Shown piece after piece: positions 7,965 to 16,181 of a stretch of DNA of 48,930 nucleotides. Below the pieces are notes generated by a model. It ran no database searches. It was not told the DNA's origin and saw nothing but the letters and a program-made list of their open reading frames with translations. The translations under genes and the position numbers were made by a program. The stretch spans positions 1 to 48,930 of the forward strand of contig CACYSG010000010.1 in assembly GCA_902776955.1 (NCBI GenBank), given 5' to 3'. The first letter of the stretch is position 1. Every line of letters begins with the position of its first letter. The DNA comes from an uncultured Bacteroidales bacterium (GTDB lineage Bacteria > Bacteroidota > Bacteroidia > Bacteroidales > Muribaculaceae).

Positions 7965-7990
7965 AGAAGCCCACAATGGACTTCTTTTTC
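7965..7990. terminator. Bidirectional-looking hairpin terminator
   Basis: AAAAAGAAGCCC and GGACTTCTTTTT pair around a 5-nt loop with A and T tracts on the two sides. It lies directly before the left att copy. The genuine tRNA-Ser 3' end at 9821 has a terminator in the equivalent position, so this one may have served the tRNA before the island integrated. Confidence 0.65.
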
Positions 7991-7991
7991 A

Positions 7992-8012
7992 TTTTGCGGA
8001 AAGGGAGGGATT
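7992..8012. repeat. Left attachment-site copy (tRNA-Ser 3' end)
   Basis: This 21-bp sequence is identical to 9816-9836, which covers the last 16 bases of the tRNA-Ser gene plus 5 flanking bases. It is followed here by unrelated sequence, so it is only the 3' end of the tRNA. Identical repeats of a tRNA 3' end at the far border of a segment are the mark of tyrosine-recombinase integration. Confidence 0.8.
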
Positions 8013-8093
8013 AAATACCCTGAAATTGTTCGGTAACGGCTATTGATAATCAGTGAGTTAGCATTCTGGAAAGGTGCTGAATTTAACTACTAT

Positions 8094-8111
8094 CGTCCGA
8101 AAAACGTCCGA
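8094..8111. repeat. Paired CGTCCG site, left end of island
   Basis: Two CGTCCGA words whose starts are 11 bp apart with an A-rich spacer. Near-identical pairs occur at 9644-9660 and 9745-9761 near the other end of the island. Confidence 0.6.
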
Positions 8112-8245
8112 CTTATTTACCACTTAACTACTTGAAGATAAACGTATTTTAACGCTTCATGTAGTCTTTTTTTCTGCATTTCTCAGTGAATTCTGTTTGC
8201 AAAAGTACTATTTTTAGGTCTGTTTTCAAAATAGTGGCATACGAA

Positions 8246-8277
8246 TTGCCATTATTACAGAAATATGTTTAACTTTG
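8246..8277 (+). promoter_or_regulatory. Promoter of the toxin-antitoxin operon
   Basis: TTG at 8246-8248, a 21-nt spacer and TAACTTTG at 8270-8277. The antitoxin ATG at 8307 is about 25 bases downstream of the expected start of transcription. Confidence 0.7.
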
Positions 8278-8306
8278 CACTTATAATTCAAATAAACAAA
8301 AAGACA

Positions 8307-8510
8307 ATGGCAACCTATACTATCACAGTGAATGAGCGTTCATCATGGGGTAAAGCTCTCATGAACTATCTCCATGCATTAGGAGTGATTGTGCAGCGTG
8401 TCCCCTCAAAATCCAAGAGCAGCTATATTCGTTCTCAAGAAGACAAAAAAGCGGGTCGCGTAGAATCCTTCGATTCATCCGAGGAAATGTTTGAATCATT
8501 AGGAATATAG
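8307..8510 (+). CDS. Antitoxin of a YafQ/RelE-type toxin-antitoxin pair
   Basis: The protein has 67 aa from the ATG at 8307. An upstream in-frame ATG at 8265 falls in the promoter and is rejected. The N-terminal part (TYTITVNERSSWGKALMNYL) looks like a small DNA-binding/dimerisation segment. The C-terminal part is charged and probably disordered until it binds the toxin (SQEDKKAGRVESFDSSEEMF). The call rests mostly on its position: it ends 2 bases before the toxin start, the normal antitoxin-first order. Its expected roles are toxin neutralisation and autoregulation. Confidence 0.78.
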   Translation: MATYTITVNERSSWGKALMNYLHALGVIVQRVPSKSKSSYIRSQEDKKAGRVESFDSSEEMFESLGI

Positions 8511-8512
8511 GT

Positions 8513-8785
8513 ATGTATAAGATTCGGATGACCAAGACTTTCCGCAAGGATACGGAACGTTGCCGCAAACGCGGTTACGACATGGAACTGCTCAAGACGG
8601 CAATTCGTTTACTTGAAGCAAGTGGCAAACTTCCCGAATCATATCGTCCCCACAAGTTGTCTGGCAACTATGGCGGATGTTGGGAATGTCACTTGAAGGC
8701 TGATTGGTTGATGATTTGGGAGCAAAACGATACAGAATTAACATTGCTTTTCACAGGCACCGGAACGCACTCAGATCTGTTTTAA
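8513..8785 (+). CDS. YafQ-family mRNA interferase toxin
   Basis: The 90-aa protein matches the YafQ branch of the RelE superfamily, which cleaves mRNA in the ribosomal A site. Family blocks are visible: KTFRKDTERCRKRG near the N terminus, YRPHKLSGNYGGCWECHLKADWLMIW in the middle (His and Asp corresponding to catalytic positions of YafQ), and the terminal GTHSDLF with the conserved His and Phe. Length is normal and the frame intact, so it is likely functional. It follows the antitoxin by 2 bases in the same operon. This pair may help keep the island in the population. Confidence 0.9.
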   Translation: MYKIRMTKTFRKDTERCRKRGYDMELLKTAIRLLEASGKLPESYRPHKLSGNYGGCWECHLKADWLMIWEQNDTELTLLFTGTGTHSDLF

Positions 8786-8794
8786 CTATATTGA

Positions 8795-8911
8795 TTGCGT
8801 ACTCCTTTGTTTACCGTCAACACTGTGGCTCGCGACAATGGCATAAAGCAGGCGCAGTACGAGTACCAGCGCATCATGAACAATAAATCACCGAGATCTA
8901 AGAGAAAATGA
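8795..8911 (+). pseudogene. Possible gene remnant (38 codons, no start)
   Basis: After a TGA at 8792-8794 a frame runs for 38 codons to a stop at 8909-8911. It reads like a natural protein tail (FTVNTVARDNGIKQAQYEYQ and then RIMNNK, with a basic end). There is no ATG or plausible start at its beginning and it abuts the toxin gene. It could be the 3' end of a gene lost by deletion. I do not recognise the family. Confidence 0.3.
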
Positions 8912-8993
8912 GTGTATAGCAAAGATTTTTGTTACCTTTGTGAAAATATATCCGACAATTAGTCAATAATTAATAACCATAATATATTTTACG

Positions 8994-9479
8994 ATGAAGA
9001 AGTTATTATCAATTATGCTATTATTAATTGCAGCTGTATTGTTTTCGTGCGGAGACAAAGAAGTGACTGACTATTACGAATTGGACTACAGGCCCGAACA
9101 CAGTTATTTGAGTGGTGGAATGGACGCTAATCTTAGCATCCAAGAACGGGGCTTTAACGAGCTTGGCTATAGCGAGAATGAGGCTGTTGCTCTTATGGAG
9201 CAGGAGTTTGCCGAAGAATTGGCAGAAGTGGCATCCATAACGAATGAGAACGAATACTCCGAATACGTTACACAGGAACAGGTTGATATGATAGTGGATG
9301 ACATTAAAAGTGAAGCTGCCATGTGGAAGCGTTGGCTTATCTGCGTCACCCATCCCAGCAAAGAAGACCCCAAAGATGCTGTAGAAAAAATAAAAAAAAG
9401 CTATAAGGAAGTTGTTCAGAAAGGAGAATATATGGATGGGAACTTCAAAGTTAAGATAATTCCCATAAAAGGAAATTAA
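8994..9479 (+). CDS. Small lipoprotein of unknown function
   Basis: The protein is 161 aa. A signal peptide (MKKLLSIMLLLIAAVLFSC) has a lipobox LFSC with the lipidated Cys at residue 19. The mature part is acidic and helical (SENEAVALMEQEFAEELAEV, TQEQVDMIVDDIKSEAAMWK) with no recognised domain. A -7-like element TACCTTTG lies at 8933-8940 without a clear TTG partner. The gene is AT-rich and lies inside the tRNA-Ser island as cargo. It will probably sit in the outer or inner membrane facing the periplasm. Function unknown. Confidence 0.8.
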   Translation: MKKLLSIMLLLIAAVLFSCGDKEVTDYYELDYRPEHSYLSGGMDANLSIQERGFNELGYSENEAVALMEQEFAEELAEVASITNENEYSEYVTQEQVDMIVDDIKSEAAMWKRWLICVTHPSKEDPKDAVEKIKKSYKEVVQKGEYMDGNFKVKIIPIKGN

Positions 9480-9643
9480 ACCTCGTCTTTTCAAGGTCTA
9501 ATCGGCTGGATTACTTTAGTTTGGTAAACCAACCGGTTTTCTTTATAATACTGACGATAAATGGAGAACAGGCAGTGCTGAAGAGGAGGTGTAATTGGAC
9601 TAAATAACTATTAGATGCTTTTCGCTGAGTCTTTGGAATTTTT

Positions 9644-9660
9644 CGTCCGAAAATCGTCCC
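9644..9660. repeat. Paired CGTCC site, right end of island (1)
   Basis: CGTCCGAAAAT followed by CGTCCC. The two words start 11 bp apart, as at 8094 and 9745. Confidence 0.6.
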
Positions 9661-9744
9661 AAAAGTATTAAGTTTAAGATAATACTAGTGGTATGATGAT
9701 CAGATAGTTAAGTGGGCAGTGGACGAGAAAAAAGAAAAATTTTT

Positions 9745-9761
9745 CGTCCGAAAATCGTCCG
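9745..9761. repeat. Paired CGTCCG site, right end of island (2)
   Basis: CGTCCGAAAAT followed by CGTCCG, 11-bp offset. Apart from the last base it is identical to 9644-9660, including the upstream T-run. Confidence 0.6.
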
Positions 9762-9779
9762 AGTAAATTTATAAAAATA

Positions 9780-9819
9780 GGGTTATTTGTCTGATAACCA
9801 AACAAATAACCCGTTTTTT
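9780..9819 (-). terminator. Terminator after tRNA-Ser
   Basis: GGGTTATTTGT (9780-9790) pairs perfectly with ACAAATAACCC (9802-9812). On the minus strand the hairpin follows the tRNA 3' end and is followed by TATTTTTAT. A T-run also lies on the plus-strand side. Confidence 0.75.
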
Positions 9820-9820
9820 G

Positions 9821-9906
9821 CGGAAAGGGAGGGATTCGAACCCACGGTACGCAAAGCGTACAACGGTTTTCGAGACCGCCCCGATCGACCACTCCGGCAC
9901 CTTTCC
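9821..9906 (-). tRNA. tRNA-Ser (anticodon CGA)
   Basis: The minus-strand sequence folds with acceptor stem GGAAAGG/CCTTTCC and discriminator G. The anticodon loop CTCGAAA gives anticodon CGA. A long variable arm (GTACGCTTTGCGTAC region) is typical of class II tRNA-Ser, and the T-arm is GTGGG-TTCGAAT-CCC. CCA is not encoded. Its last 16 bases are part of the 21-bp repeat that bounds the island, so this tRNA is the integration site. Confidence 0.93.
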
Positions 9907-9981
9907 TAGTCTTGCTCTCAAGATTTCTCCCTTAAAAGCGGGTGCAAAGTTATTGCAAATTTTCGACCCGACAAAATATTT

Positions 9982-10626
9982 TCACAGATTTTTTAATCCG
10001 TCGATGATTTCCAATGGATTATCGGCACCGAAAACGTAACTGCCGGCAACAAGTATGTCGGCTCCGGCCTGAGCTAGTTGGGCTCCTGTGACGTCGTTGA
10101 CACCGCCGTCAATCTCGATTAATGCGTTTGAACCGTTAAGGGTGATGAGTTGGCGCAGCTCGCGCACCTTGTTGAGGGTCTGCACGATAAACTTCTGGCC
10201 TCCGAAACCGGGATTAACAGACATGAGCAACACGAGATCCACGTCACAGATGATATCCTTCAACATCGACACGGGAGTGGCGGGATTCAGCGAAACGCCT
10301 GCCAGCATGCCCGCGTCATGGATCTGCTGCATTACCCTATTCAGATGGATGCAGGCTTCTTGATGAACGGTCATGATGCGCGCACCGCAGTCTCGCACCT
10401 CGGGGATGAACTTCTGGGGCTCGACAATCATCAAGTGAACGTCGAGGGGCTTTTTACACAGGCGTTGAACGTGTTTGATGACGGGAAAGCCGAAGGATAT
10501 GTTGGGCACGAACACGCCGTCCATGACATCAAGGTGCAACAGGTCGGCATTGCTGCGGTTGATCATGTCGATGTCTTTGGCCAGGTTGCCAAAGTCGGCT
10601 GATAGCAGTGAGGGAGAAACTTTCAT
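9982..10626 (-). CDS. rpe: Ribulose-phosphate 3-epimerase
   Basis: This 214-aa TIM-barrel enzyme interconverts ribulose 5-phosphate and xylulose 5-phosphate in the pentose phosphate pathway. Diagnostic blocks are SPSLLSADFGNL at the N terminus, LHLDVMDGVFVPNISFG (metal-binding and catalytic Asp), the flexible loop LLMSVNPGFGGQKF, and EIDGGVN with the second catalytic Asp. Length is normal. It is the last gene of a minus-strand run after dedA, separated from it by a heptamer repeat tract. Confidence 0.96.
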   Translation of the reverse strand: MKVSPSLLSADFGNLAKDIDMINRSNADLLHLDVMDGVFVPNISFGFPVIKHVQRLCKKPLDVHLMIVEPQKFIPEVRDCGARIMTVHQEACIHLNRVMQQIHDAGMLAGVSLNPATPVSMLKDIICDVDLVLLMSVNPGFGGQKFIVQTLNKVRELRQLITLNGSNALIEIDGGVNDVTGAQLAQAGADILVAGSYVFGADNPLEIIDGLKNL

Positions 10627-10630
10627 ATTT

Positions 10631-10700
10631 TAGATTGTAGACGTTAGACGTTAGATTTTAGACGTTAGACGTTGGACGTTAGACTTTAGACTTTAGATGA
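10631..10700. repeat. Heptamer minisatellite (TAGAnnT), 10 units
   Basis: The 70 bases divide into ten 7-bp units of the form TAGACGT, TAGACTT, TAGATTT, TAGATTG, TGGACGT and TAGATGA without gaps. The tract lies between dedA and rpe and runs into the last codons and stop of dedA. The same unit family occurs at 40731-40767. Confidence 0.85.
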
Positions 10701-11411
10701 GGGGCGCTTGCGGAGGGCTTGGTAGGCCAGGAAGAGGACGATGAAGATGGCAAGCGCATAGCCGGCCCACGAGAGGTAACGGTTGTAGTGCTCGAGCTGT
10801 GCAAGCAGTTCCTCTTCGGGGAAATGGAGGCTGAGCCAGTAGCCGAGGGCCGCGAGGACGATGTTCCAGATTCCGGCGCCCATCGTGGTGAACAGGGCAA
10901 AGGTGCCGAAGTTCATGCGGGACAGGCCGGCAGGGATGGAGATGAGCTGGCGGATGGCGGGAATCAGTCGGCCCAGGAAGGTCGAGATAGCGCCGTGGCG
11001 GTCAAAGTAGGCCTCGGCCTTCTGTACCTTCTCGGCATCGATGAGGCACATGTGCCCCACCCTGCTGTTGGCAAAGGCATAGACCACGGGGCGCCCGATG
11101 AGGAGCGAGAGCACGTAGTTGATGACGGCTCCAATGAGTGCTCCCAGGGTTGCGATGATAACAATCATGATGATGTTCATGTCGCCGTTACGGGCAGCGA
11201 AATAGGCAGCCGGGGGTATCACCACCTCGCTCGGGAAGGGGATGAACGAACTCTCGATGGCCATCAACAACAGGATTGTGCCATAGGTCAGGTGCTCCTT
11301 GTACCAGTTGTAGATGGTCAGGATGTCATGCGGCATAAACTTGAGGATGGCTACCGCGGCGGCAAGCAGCACGACAAGTATAATAATGAGTTGTATCGTA
11401 TCTTTTTTCAT
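10686..11411 (-). CDS. DedA family membrane protein
   Basis: The protein has 241 aa from the ATG at 11411. A longer frame to 11495 overlaps trkH and lacks sense as an N terminus. It is a DedA/SNARE-associated (VTT) domain protein with the signatures ESSFIPFPSEVVIPPAAYFAA, FDRHGAISTFLGRLIPAIRQ and ISIPAGLSRMNFGTF. About five hydrophobic segments are visible. DedA proteins are inner-membrane transporters or scramblases connected with lipid carrier recycling (polyprenyl phosphate or phosphatidylethanolamine) and membrane potential. The gene follows trkH by 19 bases. Its last codons (SSKV-stop) lie inside the heptamer repeat tract. Confidence 0.9.
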   Translation of the reverse strand: MKKDTIQLIIILVVLLAAAVAILKFMPHDILTIYNWYKEHLTYGTILLLMAIESSFIPFPSEVVIPPAAYFAARNGDMNIIMIVIIATLGALIGAVINYVLSLLIGRPVVYAFANSRVGHMCLIDAEKVQKAEAYFDRHGAISTFLGRLIPAIRQLISIPAGLSRMNFGTFALFTTMGAGIWNIVLAALGYWLSLHFPEEELLAQLEHYNRYLSWAGYALAIFIVLFLAYQALRKRPSSKV

Positions 11412-11430
11412 ATCCAGTGCAAAAACGCTA

Positions 11431-12915
11431 TTAATCCTTTTTCCAGAAGGAGCGGGTGAAGATAACAAGGACGGTGAACAATTCCAGACGGCCAATCATC
11501 ATCTCAAAGGCCAGTACCCATTTGGCACCGGGATGCAGGGCCACCCAGGAGCCGCCCGAACCCGTAACGCCGTGCCCGATACCCACGTTGCTGATGGCAG
11601 ACATTGACGTGTACATCGCGTCAAACACGGGTATGCCGTAGAAAGTGAGGTACAGCGCCACGATCATGATGATGCAGATATAGACCGTGAAAAAGGTGTT
11701 CACCTTGCTCACGACATGATTGGGCACGGGTTTGCCGTCGATGTGGACAGCTCGTACCGAGTTGGTATGCAGCACGCGGTAGAATTCGTTGGCTGTGTGC
11801 TTGAGCAACACAATCAGGCGGTCCATCTTGGCGCCGCCCGATGTTGAACCCGCCATGCCGCCAAAGAACATCATCACCATCAGCACGACGGTGACAAATT
11901 CGCCACTGTTCTCGTAGTCAAAGGTCGAGAATCCCGTCGAAGTGATGGCCGATAATGTGTCAAAAGCGCTATAAATCAACCGATCCCCATGCTCTTCCAG
12001 GAAGCCCATATAAATCATATAGATAAAGATGCCTACCGTGGTGATTAAGGTTGTCATGCAGTACCAACGCAGGGTGTTGTTGTGCCTGATGAACTTGAAA
12101 TTGCCGCGAATGGTGGCGGCGATAACCGAGAAACTGACACCTCCGATAAACATGAAGATGATCACCACGATGAACACATAGCTCGACTGCCAATAGTCAA
12201 GGCCGATGTTCTTGGTGGAATAGCCGCCAGTGGATGTGGTCGTCATGGCGTGGCAGACGGCATCGAACCAGTCCATGGGCCCGAGGAAGAGCAATAACGT
12301 GAGCAGTCCAGTCAGGGCGATGTAGATGAGCCATAGGTCCTTAGCGGTCTGGCTTACCCGCGGGCGCAAGCGCTCGTGGGTGATGCCCGTCACCTCGGAA
12401 TTGAACAGCGCGATACCACCTTTCTGGTTCAACATGGGGATGACGGCAAGGGTGAACAGGATGATTCCCATGCCGCCAATCCACTGGGTCATCGCACGCC
12501 AGAACAGCACACCATGAGGGATTTCCTCCACATAGCGGATGACCGATGATCCCGTGGTCGTGAAGCCTGCCATGGTCTCAAAGAAGGCGTCGGTCACGTT
12601 GTTGAACGTCTCAGAGAACAGGTAGGGCAACATGCCGAACACCGAGAAGAACACCCATACAATGGCCGTGAGCATCAGTCCCTCGCGCTTGTGCATCGAC
12701 TTGCTGTGGGGCTTGATGCCGAATGCCATGGCGGCTCCTGTTGCCGCAGTGATCAAAGTGCTGTAAATGAAGGCACGCAGCGACGACGGCTCGTCAAAAT
12801 ACCATGATATGGCCAACGGCAACAGCATGAAGGCAGCCTCGATGAGCAACAGCCACCCCTGCATGCGCAGCACAATCGCAAAGTTGATATTTTGATTGGA
12901 GCGTTTCTTCATCAC
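11431..12915 (-). CDS. trkH: Trk-type potassium uptake channel subunit
   Basis: This 494-aa integral membrane protein is the ion-conducting TrkH/KtrB subunit. The P-loop filter segments with glycines are visible: ETMAGFTTTGSSVI (first filter), HAMTTTSTGGYSTKN (second), SAITSTGFSTFD (third) and SAISNVGIGHGV (fourth). The GGMAGSTSGGAKMDR segment follows the third repeat. Its start overlaps the trkA stop by 4 bases, so the two are translationally coupled and will form the complex TrkH-TrkA at the inner membrane for K+ import. Length is normal. Confidence 0.95.
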   Translation of the reverse strand: MMKKRSNQNINFAIVLRMQGWLLLIEAAFMLLPLAISWYFDEPSSLRAFIYSTLITAATGAAMAFGIKPHSKSMHKREGLMLTAIVWVFFSVFGMLPYLFSETFNNVTDAFFETMAGFTTTGSSVIRYVEEIPHGVLFWRAMTQWIGGMGIILFTLAVIPMLNQKGGIALFNSEVTGITHERLRPRVSQTAKDLWLIYIALTGLLTLLLFLGPMDWFDAVCHAMTTTSTGGYSTKNIGLDYWQSSYVFIVVIIFMFIGGVSFSVIAATIRGNFKFIRHNNTLRWYCMTTLITTVGIFIYMIYMGFLEEHGDRLIYSAFDTLSAITSTGFSTFDYENSGEFVTVVLMVMMFFGGMAGSTSGGAKMDRLIVLLKHTANEFYRVLHTNSVRAVHIDGKPVPNHVVSKVNTFFTVYICIIMIVALYLTFYGIPVFDAMYTSMSAISNVGIGHGVTGSGGSWVALHPGAKWVLAFEMMIGRLELFTVLVIFTRSFWKKD

Positions 12916-14243
12916 GAGAAATATTTATCAAGTTTGTGGATCGCTCCCTGGAGGCAGAAGACCACGACGTGGTCGCCCGGCTGGATGCGCGTGTTACCGT
13001 CAACGAGTTGACCCTTACCGTCACGCACAAGTCCCGCAATGGTGAAGTCGCGGCTCAGTTTCAGGTCTTTGACATCGGACTTGGTGACGCGGTCGCCCTC
13101 CTCGACGATGACCTCGGCAACCTCGGCATCAGCGAGAGCCAGACAACGGGCGTTGTCCTCGTCGGCGTCAATCATGATTTGGTAGATACGGCTCGACGCC
13201 AGCAGTTTCTTGTTGACGATGGTACCGATGTTGAGCGCCTCGGCCTCGTTGATAAACTGGATGTCCTCGACCTGGGCGATGGTCTTGGGCACACCATTGG
13301 TCTTGGCTATCATACAAGCCATCATGTTGACGGCGCTGTTCTCGCCCAGCGCGATAAAGGCGTCGTAGTAGCTCACGCTCTCCTCCTCGCTCAACTCCGA
13401 GTCGCTGAAATCGCCTTGCACCAGTTTGCAGTTCGGATAGCGTTGTGACAACTCGTCGCACCGTTGCATGTCGGACTCAATGACCTTGATGTCAACGCTC
13501 TTGCCCAGTTTCTTGATGAGTTGCTCGGCAATGTCGTTACCGCCCACGATGAGCACATTATCGACTTCGGTCTGTTGCTTGCCACACACATCACGCACCT
13601 CATCGATGTGGTCTCGTGTGGTTGCGACATAGATGATGTCGTTTTCCAGCACGCGGTCATCACCGCGGGGGATGATGATTTCCCTGTTTCGTTTGATGGC
13701 CGACACATGCAGGAAGTGGCTGATGTTGGAGACATCCCTGAGCAGCTGGTTGACGATGCGCGCATTGGAACGAATCTTTACACCCACCACAATCAGCTCG
13801 CCGTCAAACAGTTCAAACCAGTTGCGCGCCCATGTGCGCTTCAACGCTCTGGTAATCTCCTTGGCGGCCAGCATCTCGGGATAGATGAGGTGGTCGATGC
13901 CCAGCTTGGAGATGTGTTCACGCCACTTGGGGTTAAAGAACTCGTCATTGTCAACGCGAGCAACAGTTTTCTTAGCCCCCAGACGCTTAGCCATCGAGCA
14001 AGCAAGAATGTTGCGTGCCTCGCTCTTGGTCACCGCAATAAACAGGTCGCAGTAACCTGTCTTGATTGCATTCAGGTCGCTGAACGAGATGGCGCTGCCT
14101 TGATGAGTGAGCAGGTTGTAGTTCTCGAGCGGCTCGAGTTTCTTGTTATCAACGTCCATGACGATGATATCCTGCTCCTCGTTGCTGAGCATCTTGGCTA
14201 GATGGGTCCCGACTTCGCCTGCACCGGCAATAACGATTCTCAT
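12912..14243 (-). CDS. trkA: Trk system potassium uptake regulatory subunit
   Basis: A 443-aa cytoplasmic protein with two RCK (N and C) units. The first nucleotide-binding Rossmann motif is VIAGAGEVGTHLAKML at the N terminus and the second begins VLIVGGNDIAEQLIKKL near residue 230. Each is followed by a TrkA-C-type domain (ELFDGELIVVGVKI; EVAEVIVEEGDRVT). TrkA gates TrkH in response to NAD(H) and ATP/ADP. It lies 12 bases after dxs and overlaps trkH by 4 bases. The dxs-trkA-trkH order suggests one operon. Confidence 0.95.
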   Translation of the reverse strand: MRIVIAGAGEVGTHLAKMLSNEEQDIIVMDVDNKKLEPLENYNLLTHQGSAISFSDLNAIKTGYCDLFIAVTKSEARNILACSMAKRLGAKKTVARVDNDEFFNPKWREHISKLGIDHLIYPEMLAAKEITRALKRTWARNWFELFDGELIVVGVKIRSNARIVNQLLRDVSNISHFLHVSAIKRNREIIIPRGDDRVLENDIIYVATTRDHIDEVRDVCGKQQTEVDNVLIVGGNDIAEQLIKKLGKSVDIKVIESDMQRCDELSQRYPNCKLVQGDFSDSELSEEESVSYYDAFIALGENSAVNMMACMIAKTNGVPKTIAQVEDIQFINEAEALNIGTIVNKKLLASSRIYQIMIDADEDNARCLALADAEVAEVIVEEGDRVTKSDVKDLKLSRDFTIAGLVRDGKGQLVDGNTRIQPGDHVVVFCLQGAIHKLDKYFS

Positions 14244-14255
14244 AATTCCTTATTT

Positions 14256-16181
14256 TTAATCTCCCTGGTTATTCTTCAGTAACTCCTCGATCGCTCTCTC
14301 AAGCGAGGCAGGGTCCATACCGCAGCGCTCGTAGAGCTCTGCCACGGTTCCCTGATGCACAAATTCGTCTTGTACGCCCAGCATGCGCAGGCGCAAGTGG
14401 CAATCGTTGCGTGTCATCCACTCGGCAACAGCCGATCCCAGTCCACCCACGACGGTGCCGTCCTCGATGGTGATGATGGCATGGTAGCGCTTTGCGACTT
14501 CGTTGAGTATCTCCTCGTCGATAGGCTTGAGGAAGATCATGTCGTAGTGTCCCACCTTGATGCCACGTTCGGCCAAGCGATTGGTCACCTCAATGACCTC
14601 GTTGCCGATATGGCCGATGCTCAATACCGCTACACCTTCGCCCTGGCGCATGCAGCGTCCGCGCCCTACGGGCAACGCCTGCATCTCGTTATGCCAATCG
14701 GCGATAACGCCCTTGCCGCGCGGATAGCGAATGGCAAACGGCCCCATACCGTCCAACTGGGCAGTGTACAGGAGGTTGCGCAGGTCATGCTCGTTGATGG
14801 GAGAAGCCACCGTCATGCCGGGGATGCAACGCAGGTAGGCAAGGTCAAACAAGCCGTGATGGGTCACACCGTCCTCACCGACGATACCGCCACGGTCGAT
14901 GCAGAAGGTCACCGGCAGACCCTGGATAGCCACATCGTGGATAATCGAGTCATAGCCACGCTGCAGGAACGTGCTGTAGATGGCGCAATAGGGGTGCATG
15001 CCGTCCTTAGCCAGGCCTCCGGCAAAAGTCACCGCGTGTCCCTCGCTGATGCCCACGTCAAAGGCACGGCGGGGCATGGCATCGAGCAGCATCGACATCG
15101 ACGTGCCGCTAGGCATGGCGGCAGTAATGCCGACGATTTTATCATTTTTCTCGGCCAACTCGACAAGCGTCTTTCCGAAAACGTCCTGATACTTGATGGG
15201 ACCGCCCTTGCCGCCCTTGGAGCGCTCGCCCGTTTCCTCGTCAAACTTACCGGGAGCGTGCCATGTGGCAGGATCGGCCTCGGCGGGAGCGAAGCCCTTG
15301 CCCTTGACGGTGCGCAGGTGCACCAGCTTGGGGCCGGTCATGTCCTTGATCTCCCTGAAAATCTTCACCAGCCTTTTCACGTCATGGCCGTCATACAGGC
15401 CGAAGTAACGGATGTTCAGACCCTCGAAGATGTTCTGCTGTCCCGAGAACAGCGACTTCAACGCGTTGCTGAAGCGCATAATCAGGCCCTTGCGGTTATC
15501 GTTGATGACATTGTGGCGGCGCAGGAACTGATAAATCTTGTAACGGAACTTGTTGTAGCGGTGAGACGTGTGCAGGTCGCTCATGTAAGAGCTCAGCGCG
15601 CCCACGTTGGCGTCGATGGCCATATCGTTGTCGTTGAGGACGATAATCAGGTTGTTGGGGTTGGTCGTGGCATTGTTGATACCTTCAAATGCCAAGCCGC
15701 CGCTGATGCTCGCATCGCCAATAATGGCGACCACTTTGCGGTCCTGATTATGCTGCAGCTCGGCCGCGATAGCCATACCCAGGGCTGCCGAGATGGAGTT
15801 GGAGGCGTGGCCAGCCGTGAAGGTGTCGTATTCGCTCTCGGCAGGATTGGGAAAGCCGCTGAGGCCGTCAAGCTTGCGGTTATCGTCAAACTGGTCGCGA
15901 CGTCCCGTCAGGATCTTATGGGCATAGGCCTGATGTCCCACGTCCCATACCAAGCGGTCATCCGGTGTGTTAAACACATAGTGCAGGGCCACGACGATTT
16001 CGACGGCGCCCATGCTTGAAGCGAAGTGCCCGGGGTTGCTCGATAGCTCGTGTATCATGTATTGCCTCAACTCGTCACACACCTGAGGTAACTGGTCAAT
16101 GTCCAGTTTTCTCAAGTCTGACGGGCTGTCGATTGTAGCCAGTAGCGGGCAATGTTCTTTTATATAGGGTTTTGTCGTCAT
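14256..16181 (-). CDS. dxs: 1-deoxy-D-xylulose-5-phosphate synthase
   Basis: This 641-aa thiamine-diphosphate enzyme condenses pyruvate and glyceraldehyde 3-phosphate, the first step of the MEP isoprenoid pathway. Visible parts are the N-terminal [15 protein letters not shown] block, the TPP-binding stretch GDASISGG...[16 protein letters not shown], and the transketolase pyrimidine domain ([13 protein letters not shown]). A C-terminal domain ([28 protein letters not shown]) follows. The Ala in GDAS replaces the usual Gly of the GDG motif, a form common in Bacteroidota. The start overlaps the stop of the small upstream gene (ATGA), giving coupled translation. Confidence 0.96.
   Translation of the reverse strand: MTTKPYIKEHCPLLATIDSPSDLRKLDIDQLPQVCDELRQYMIHELSSNPGHFASSMGAVEIVVALHYVFNTPDDRLVWDVGHQAYAHKILTGRRDQFDDNRKLDGLSGFPNPAESEYDTFTAGHASNSISAALGMAIAAELQHNQDRKVVAIIGDASISGGLAFEGINNATTNPNNLIIVLNDNDMAIDANVGALSSYMSDLHTSHRYNKFRYKIYQFLRRHNVINDNRKGLIMRFSNALKSLFSGQQNIFEGLNIRYFGLYDGHDVKRLVKIFREIKDMTGPKLVHLRTVKGKGFAPAEADPATWHAPGKFDEETGERSKGGKGGPIKYQDVFGKTLVELAEKNDKIVGITAAMPSGTSMSMLLDAMPRRAFDVGISEGHAVTFAGGLAKDGMHPYCAIYSTFLQRGYDSIIHDVAIQGLPVTFCIDRGGIVGEDGVTHHGLFDLAYLRCIPGMTVASPINEHDLRNLLYTAQLDGMGPFAIRYPRGKGVIADWHNEMQALPVGRGRCMRQGEGVAVLSIGHIGNEVIEVTNRLAERGIKVGHYDMIFLKPIDEEILNEVAKRYHAIITIEDGTVVGGLGSAVAEWMTRNDCHLRLRMLGVQDEFVHQGTVAELYERCGMDPASLERAIEELLKNNQGD

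Larger units (their letters stand above)
7896..8306. other. Intergenic: terminator, attachment-site copy, TA promoter
   Basis: No gene is visible in these 411 bases. They hold a terminator (7965-7990), the left copy of the tRNA-Ser 3' end (7992-8012), a paired CGTCCG site (8094-8111) and the promoter of the toxin-antitoxin operon (8246-8277). Confidence 0.7.
9480..9779. other. Intergenic, right end of island
   Basis: No gene is seen here. The stretch is AT-rich and holds two paired CGTCCG sites, at 9644-9660 and 9745-9761, with the same 11-bp offset as the one at the left end. Confidence 0.6.
7992..9836. mobile_element. Integrase-less island at tRNA-Ser, about 1.8 kb
   Basis: The segment is bounded by the 21-bp direct repeat 7992-8012 / 9816-9836, whose right copy is the 3' end of tRNA-Ser. 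Cargo is a YafQ-type toxin-antitoxin operon and a lipoprotein gene, both AT-rich compared with the genome around them. No integrase, relaxase or replication gene is present, so it is a remnant or depends on an integrase elsewhere. Paired CGTCCG sites near both ends may be integrase arm sites (inference). Confidence 0.75.

Noticed and set aside
7992-8012. Second tRNA gene
   Set aside because: Only the 3' end of tRNA-Ser is present; the rest of the cloverleaf is absent.
8265-8306. Longer start for the antitoxin
   Set aside because: The ATG at 8265 lies upstream of the -7 element at 8270-8277, so it would not be in the transcript.
10631-10700. Possible CRISPR array
   Set aside because: Units are 7 bp with no spacers. 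The same holds for 40731-40767, and no cas genes are present in the window.
14355-16019. 554-codon open frame on the plus strand opposite dxs
   Set aside because: It is a shadow of dxs caused by GC-rich codon use. It has no motif, no promoter and a composition typical of antisense frames.
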